From contig JALIRH010000036.1 in the NCBI GenBank assembly GCA_023055505.1, positions 4,030,001 through 4,094,000 on the forward strand: a stretch of 64,000 nucleotides of DNA. The letters run 5' to 3'. This DNA is from Callipepla californica brunnescens. Its lineage: Eukaryota; Chordata; Aves; Galliformes; Odontophoridae. Position numbers and translations under genes: made by a program. The notes under the pieces were generated by a model. The model was not told where the DNA came from. It saw only the letters and a program-made list of their open reading frames with translations, and did not search any database. Positions 61,640-64,000 of this stretch are shown here, one piece after another. Every line of letters starts with the position of its first letter. Positions within the stretch are counted from its first letter, which is position 1.

Positions 61640-61860
61640 TTTACCGATTCCACACCGCTCCCACGCAGCTCTCCCCACACCCGACCTCAGGCCCCGGGCT
61701 CCCCCTCAGGACCGCCGGGCCGCCATCGCTCACCATCCCCTCTCCCGCTTCCGCCACAACTTCCGGTGCCCGCCGGCACAGCGCCCCCCGCCGACGGCCT
61801 CCGGAGCGAGCGCAGCGAAAAGCGCGGCCCCGGGAAATGGCGGCTGAGGGGAGGTGGTGG
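61640..61860 (-). promoter_or_regulatory. AURKAIP1: AURKAIP1 housekeeping promoter with non-coding first exon
   Basis: A small CpG-rich island. An ETS-type motif ACTTCCGG (61759-61766, plus strand) and a YY1-type AAATGGCGGC (61835-61844) are present, a combination typical of mitochondrial and ribosomal gene promoters. A non-coding first exon probably ends at 61734 with a GTGAGC donor and splices to the acceptor at 61522. There is no TATA box. Its 5' limit is estimated only. Confidence 0.7.
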
Positions 61861-61929
61861 TGCCGCGTTTTAATGCTTCGTTTTAATGCCGCCGATCGAA
61901 GGCTGTGGCTCATAGACCCCATTCTGCTC

Positions 61930-62815
61930 GTGATTCAGAGCCTTGCAGCTAGGGAGGAATAACTGCGTGCAGCAGTACAGGGGATGAGTGCTGGAGAGGA
62001 GCTCTGCACAGAGGGACCTGGGGGTCCTGGGGGACGACGGGTTGACCGTGAGCACTGTGCCCTCGTGGCCAAGAGGGCTGATGGCATTCTGGGGTGCAGT
62101 GCCCTGAAAATGAAGCCAGAATCCACTCCAAGTGACTCCAAAATCCCACAGGACGACCCAAAAATCCTTTATCCCAATTCCATGGGCCCCATATGGCAGC
62201 AGTGCCCCACAAAGTGACCCCAAAATCCTTTATCCCAATTCCATGGGCCCCGTATGGCAGCAGTGCCCCACAAAGTGACCCCAAAATCCACCCGAAAATG
62301 ACCCAAAGTCCCGTGAAATCCACTCAGAATGACCCCAGAATCCCACACAATGACACCAATATCGTTTACTCTCAATTCCATGGCCCCCAAAATGACCCCA
62401 GAGTCACCCCAGGATGCCCCCAGTGTCCTGCATGGCCAGCAGGTCGAGGGAGGGGATCCTCCCCCTCTGCTCTGCCCTGGGGAGGCCTCATCTGGAGCAC
62501 TGTGTGCAGTTCTGGGCTCCCCAGTATAAAAAAAAGACAGGGATCTCTCGGAAAGAGTGCAGCACCGGGTCAGGTCAAGGGGGAACAGCCAGAAACTGCA
62601 GCATAGGAAGTTCCACATGAATTCTGTATGGTGAGGGTGACAGAGCACTGGCATAGGCTGCCCAGGGGGGTTGTGGAGTCTCCTTCTCTGGAGATATTCA
62701 ACACCCACCTGGACACCTACCTGGTGTAGGGAGCCTGCTTTGGCAAGGGGGGGTTGCACTCAATGATCTCTAGAGGTCCCTTCCAACCCCTGTGATTACG
62801 TGATTCTGTGAGACA
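61930..62815 (+). mobile_element. CR1 LINE 3' portion, interrupted by a minisatellite
   Basis: Long CR1 3' part. The 5' block runs from about 61930 ('agccttgcagctagggagg') through 'agggacctgggggtcctggg' to 'attctggggtgca' at about 62098. The 3' block resumes with 'gccagcaggtcgaggga' (62436 on) and 'agttctgggctccccagta', and ends 'ctgtgattacgtgattctgtg' near 62815. Between the blocks is a tandem array foreign to CR1. Fragments of the reverse-transcriptase reading frame are broken. It lies immediately upstream of the AURKAIP1 promoter in opposite orientation. Confidence 0.92.
62100..62432 (+). repeat. 61-bp-unit minisatellite inside CR1
   Basis: Two nearly identical 61-bp units start at about 62158 and 62219, each with CCTTTATCCCAATTCCATGG then GGCAGCAGTGCCCCACAAAG. 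They are followed and preceded by degenerate derivatives built from CCAAAAT, TGACCCC and ATTCCATGG words. The array occupies the gap between two contiguous parts of CR1, so it expanded within or was inserted into the element. Confidence 0.9.
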
Positions 62816-63240
62816 CGTCCCGGTCACCGCAGCGCTGGGGAAAGGCTGCAGGCACCTCTCCCTCCACACCCTGAGATGCATCTGCACGTGGCTGCTGTCC
62901 AGGAACAGCCACGCCTGCTTCTCCCTCTTCACCTCTTCTCCGGGTACGGGAACTGCCATCTTGGCACAGCATGAAAGCGCCCCATCAGCTGGCATGGCGG
63001 AGCCAGCACAGCACTTCAAAGAACGCCTTGCCTTTATCCTTCCCTCAGCCAGAACACCGAGATCTTTTCACTGTCTGCTTTGGGTATTTCAGTCCAGATC
63101 ATGGGGCTGCCTCAGCTTCAGGTGCGCTCCCCACACGTTAAACCATTACCATCTCCTTACTGCATGAACATACAGCTCTGTGGTCAGACAACAGAAACCT
63201 ACACGCAGAGCAATGAACTGAAGTAGCTCCGTAAACAGGC
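62816..63240. other. Region between CR1 and the right-hand gene
   Basis: About 425 bp, moderately GC-rich. It includes a minus-strand ATG (62961-62959) in a strong AAGATGG context, opening a frame MAVPVPGEEVKREKQAWLF with Trp/Arg-rich continuation into the CR1 end. I do not recognise it and see no splice support. A plus-strand ATG in GGCATGGCGG context at about 62994 opens another frame, also unrecognised. Nothing else is supportable. Confidence 0.5.
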
Positions 63241-63800
63241 AGTTTGTTTCAACAAGACTTTATTGAAGACACTTCAGAAGTTTATGTACAAAACCACATT
63301 CCCAACTCTGATATCAGGATGTTAGTAGTCAGCTGCTGGGAACAAAGCAAGCACCCGGTGCTGTCGGCATGGGGACACTCAGAAGTACCAAATTCAGAGT
63401 TATTTGGGACTGGAGGACCTTTTCCCAAGATGTATCTCCAGCACACCGACCATAGCAGGCTCCAAGAGCTGCTGTCAGGGCAGGTCTGAGGGCAGGCTGC
63501 TGACTTGGTTTTGGAAGCAAAGAGGAACCAGCCCCAGATTTAACCTGTGTTTGTTAATCGATGTTAGGTGGTTCCAGGAGAGACCCATCACTAAGAGCAC
63601 AGTAGTATTGTCAGGAAGTGTTAGAACAGAACAGGAGCTACACCAAGGAAGAGTAAACCTTTCTGAATATACCTGGAGAGGGGGTGGATATCAAACTGGC
63701 TATTCCTATGAGAATCTAAGAAAACCCTGGAGACTGAGACATTAGTTGATGCAAGTTGAATAGTGACTGACATGCTGTTTCTGTGGTATACTAGGCACAT
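63241..63800 (-). other. 3' UTR and polyadenylation signal of right-hand gene (probable)
   Basis: AATAAA occurs on the minus strand at 63264-63259, followed downstream by a GT-rich stretch. Between it and the stop codon at 63801 are about 540 bp without coding potential, the size of an ordinary 3' UTR. Confidence 0.6.
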
Positions 63801-63914
63801 CTACCATGGTAGAGTTTCCCCTTGCCAGTCCAGGAAGGAACCATTTTCTTTTTCACCAAGACGGTCCAGAACAGAGAGAATTCCAGGGATGGCCTCTTGC
63901 ACTTGCAAGGGAGC
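63801..63914 (-). CDS. Probable terminal coding exon of an unrecognised gene (partial)
   Basis: A minus-strand acceptor (CAATTTGCTCCCTAG, with a TAACTCA branch-like word upstream) is followed by 38 codons: APLQVQEAIPGILSVLDRLG, then EKENGSFLDWQGETLPW and TAG (63803-63801). The composition is protein-like (amphipathic, no low complexity) and a 3' UTR with AATAAA follows. The reading phase is assumed because the preceding exon lies outside the window. In human the next gene in this direction is CCNL2, then MRPL20, all on the same strand, but these residues do not resemble the C terminus of either as I know it. No function is assigned. Confidence 0.5.
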   Translation of the reverse strand, partial: APLQVQEAIPGILSVLDRLGEKENGSFLDWQGETLPW

Positions 63915-64000
63915 CTAGGGAGCAAATTGAGGTTGAGTTATTACTCAGCATAACCAACAGAATGCAATCAACTGCATGCAAGGAGTTGTTAGGATCAAAT

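Noticed and set aside
61641..61922. Minus-strand frame of 93 codons over the AURKAIP1 promoter
   Set aside because: It reads through a likely splice donor at 61733 and comprises non-coding exon, intron and promoter sequence; the real start is in the next exon.
63801..63914. Assigning the right-hand exon to CCNL2 or MRPL20 by synteny
   Set aside because: The encoded C terminus does not resemble either protein; position alone is not enough.
1..64000. CRISPR arrays, prokaryotic operons, tRNA or rRNA genes
   Set aside because: No regularly spaced repeats with unique spacers, no bacterial gene organisation and no recognisable tRNA or rRNA sequence; the window is vertebrate nuclear DNA.

Overview
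The window is vertebrate nuclear DNA, most likely from a galliform bird such as chicken. Three things point there: CR1-type LINE 3' ends (one complete-looking 3' portion and several short pieces), multi-exon genes with GT-AG introns, and the order of the genes. Three recognisable genes lie on the minus strand, read right to left: AURKAIP1, MXRA8, DVL1. This is the same order and relative orientation as human 1p36.33. Species cannot be fixed from the sequence alone.

Layout, left to right. Positions 1-24735 hold the 5' part of DVL1: coding exon 2 at 3788-3857 and coding exon 1 at 24566-24735, separated by a 20.7 kb intron, with a large CpG island promoter around 23.9-25.3 kb. Positions 25.4-33.3 kb are intergenic, with one CR1 fragment and a possible LTR-like stretch. 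Positions 33.3-48.1 kb hold a complete MXRA8 gene: ten coding exons and 437 residues assembled across GT-AG junctions with every phase matching, including a 24-nt microexon inside the signal peptide. Positions 48.1-59.9 kb are intergenic and I found no gene there. Positions 59.9-61.8 kb hold a complete AURKAIP1 gene (three coding exons, 200 residues, plus an upstream non-coding exon) with an ETS/YY1-type housekeeping promoter. Directly upstream of that promoter is a CR1 element (about 61.93-62.82 kb) that is interrupted by a 61-bp-unit minisatellite. The last kilobase carries a minus-strand polyadenylation signal and a probable terminal coding exon of a further gene that I do not recognise.

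The genes do not form one pathway. DVL1 is the cytoplasmic Wnt signal transducer, MXRA8 is an Ig-domain membrane adhesion protein (also known as a host receptor for some alphaviruses), and AURKAIP1 is a mitochondrial ribosome protein (mS38). They are neighbours by conserved synteny. No operon, CRISPR array, tRNA or rRNA was seen, and nothing in the window amounts to an undescribed system. The most useful observations are gene-model details (microexon, unusually large first intron, extra cysteine, LGD in place of RGD) and the repeat-in-repeat structure next to the AURKAIP1 promoter.
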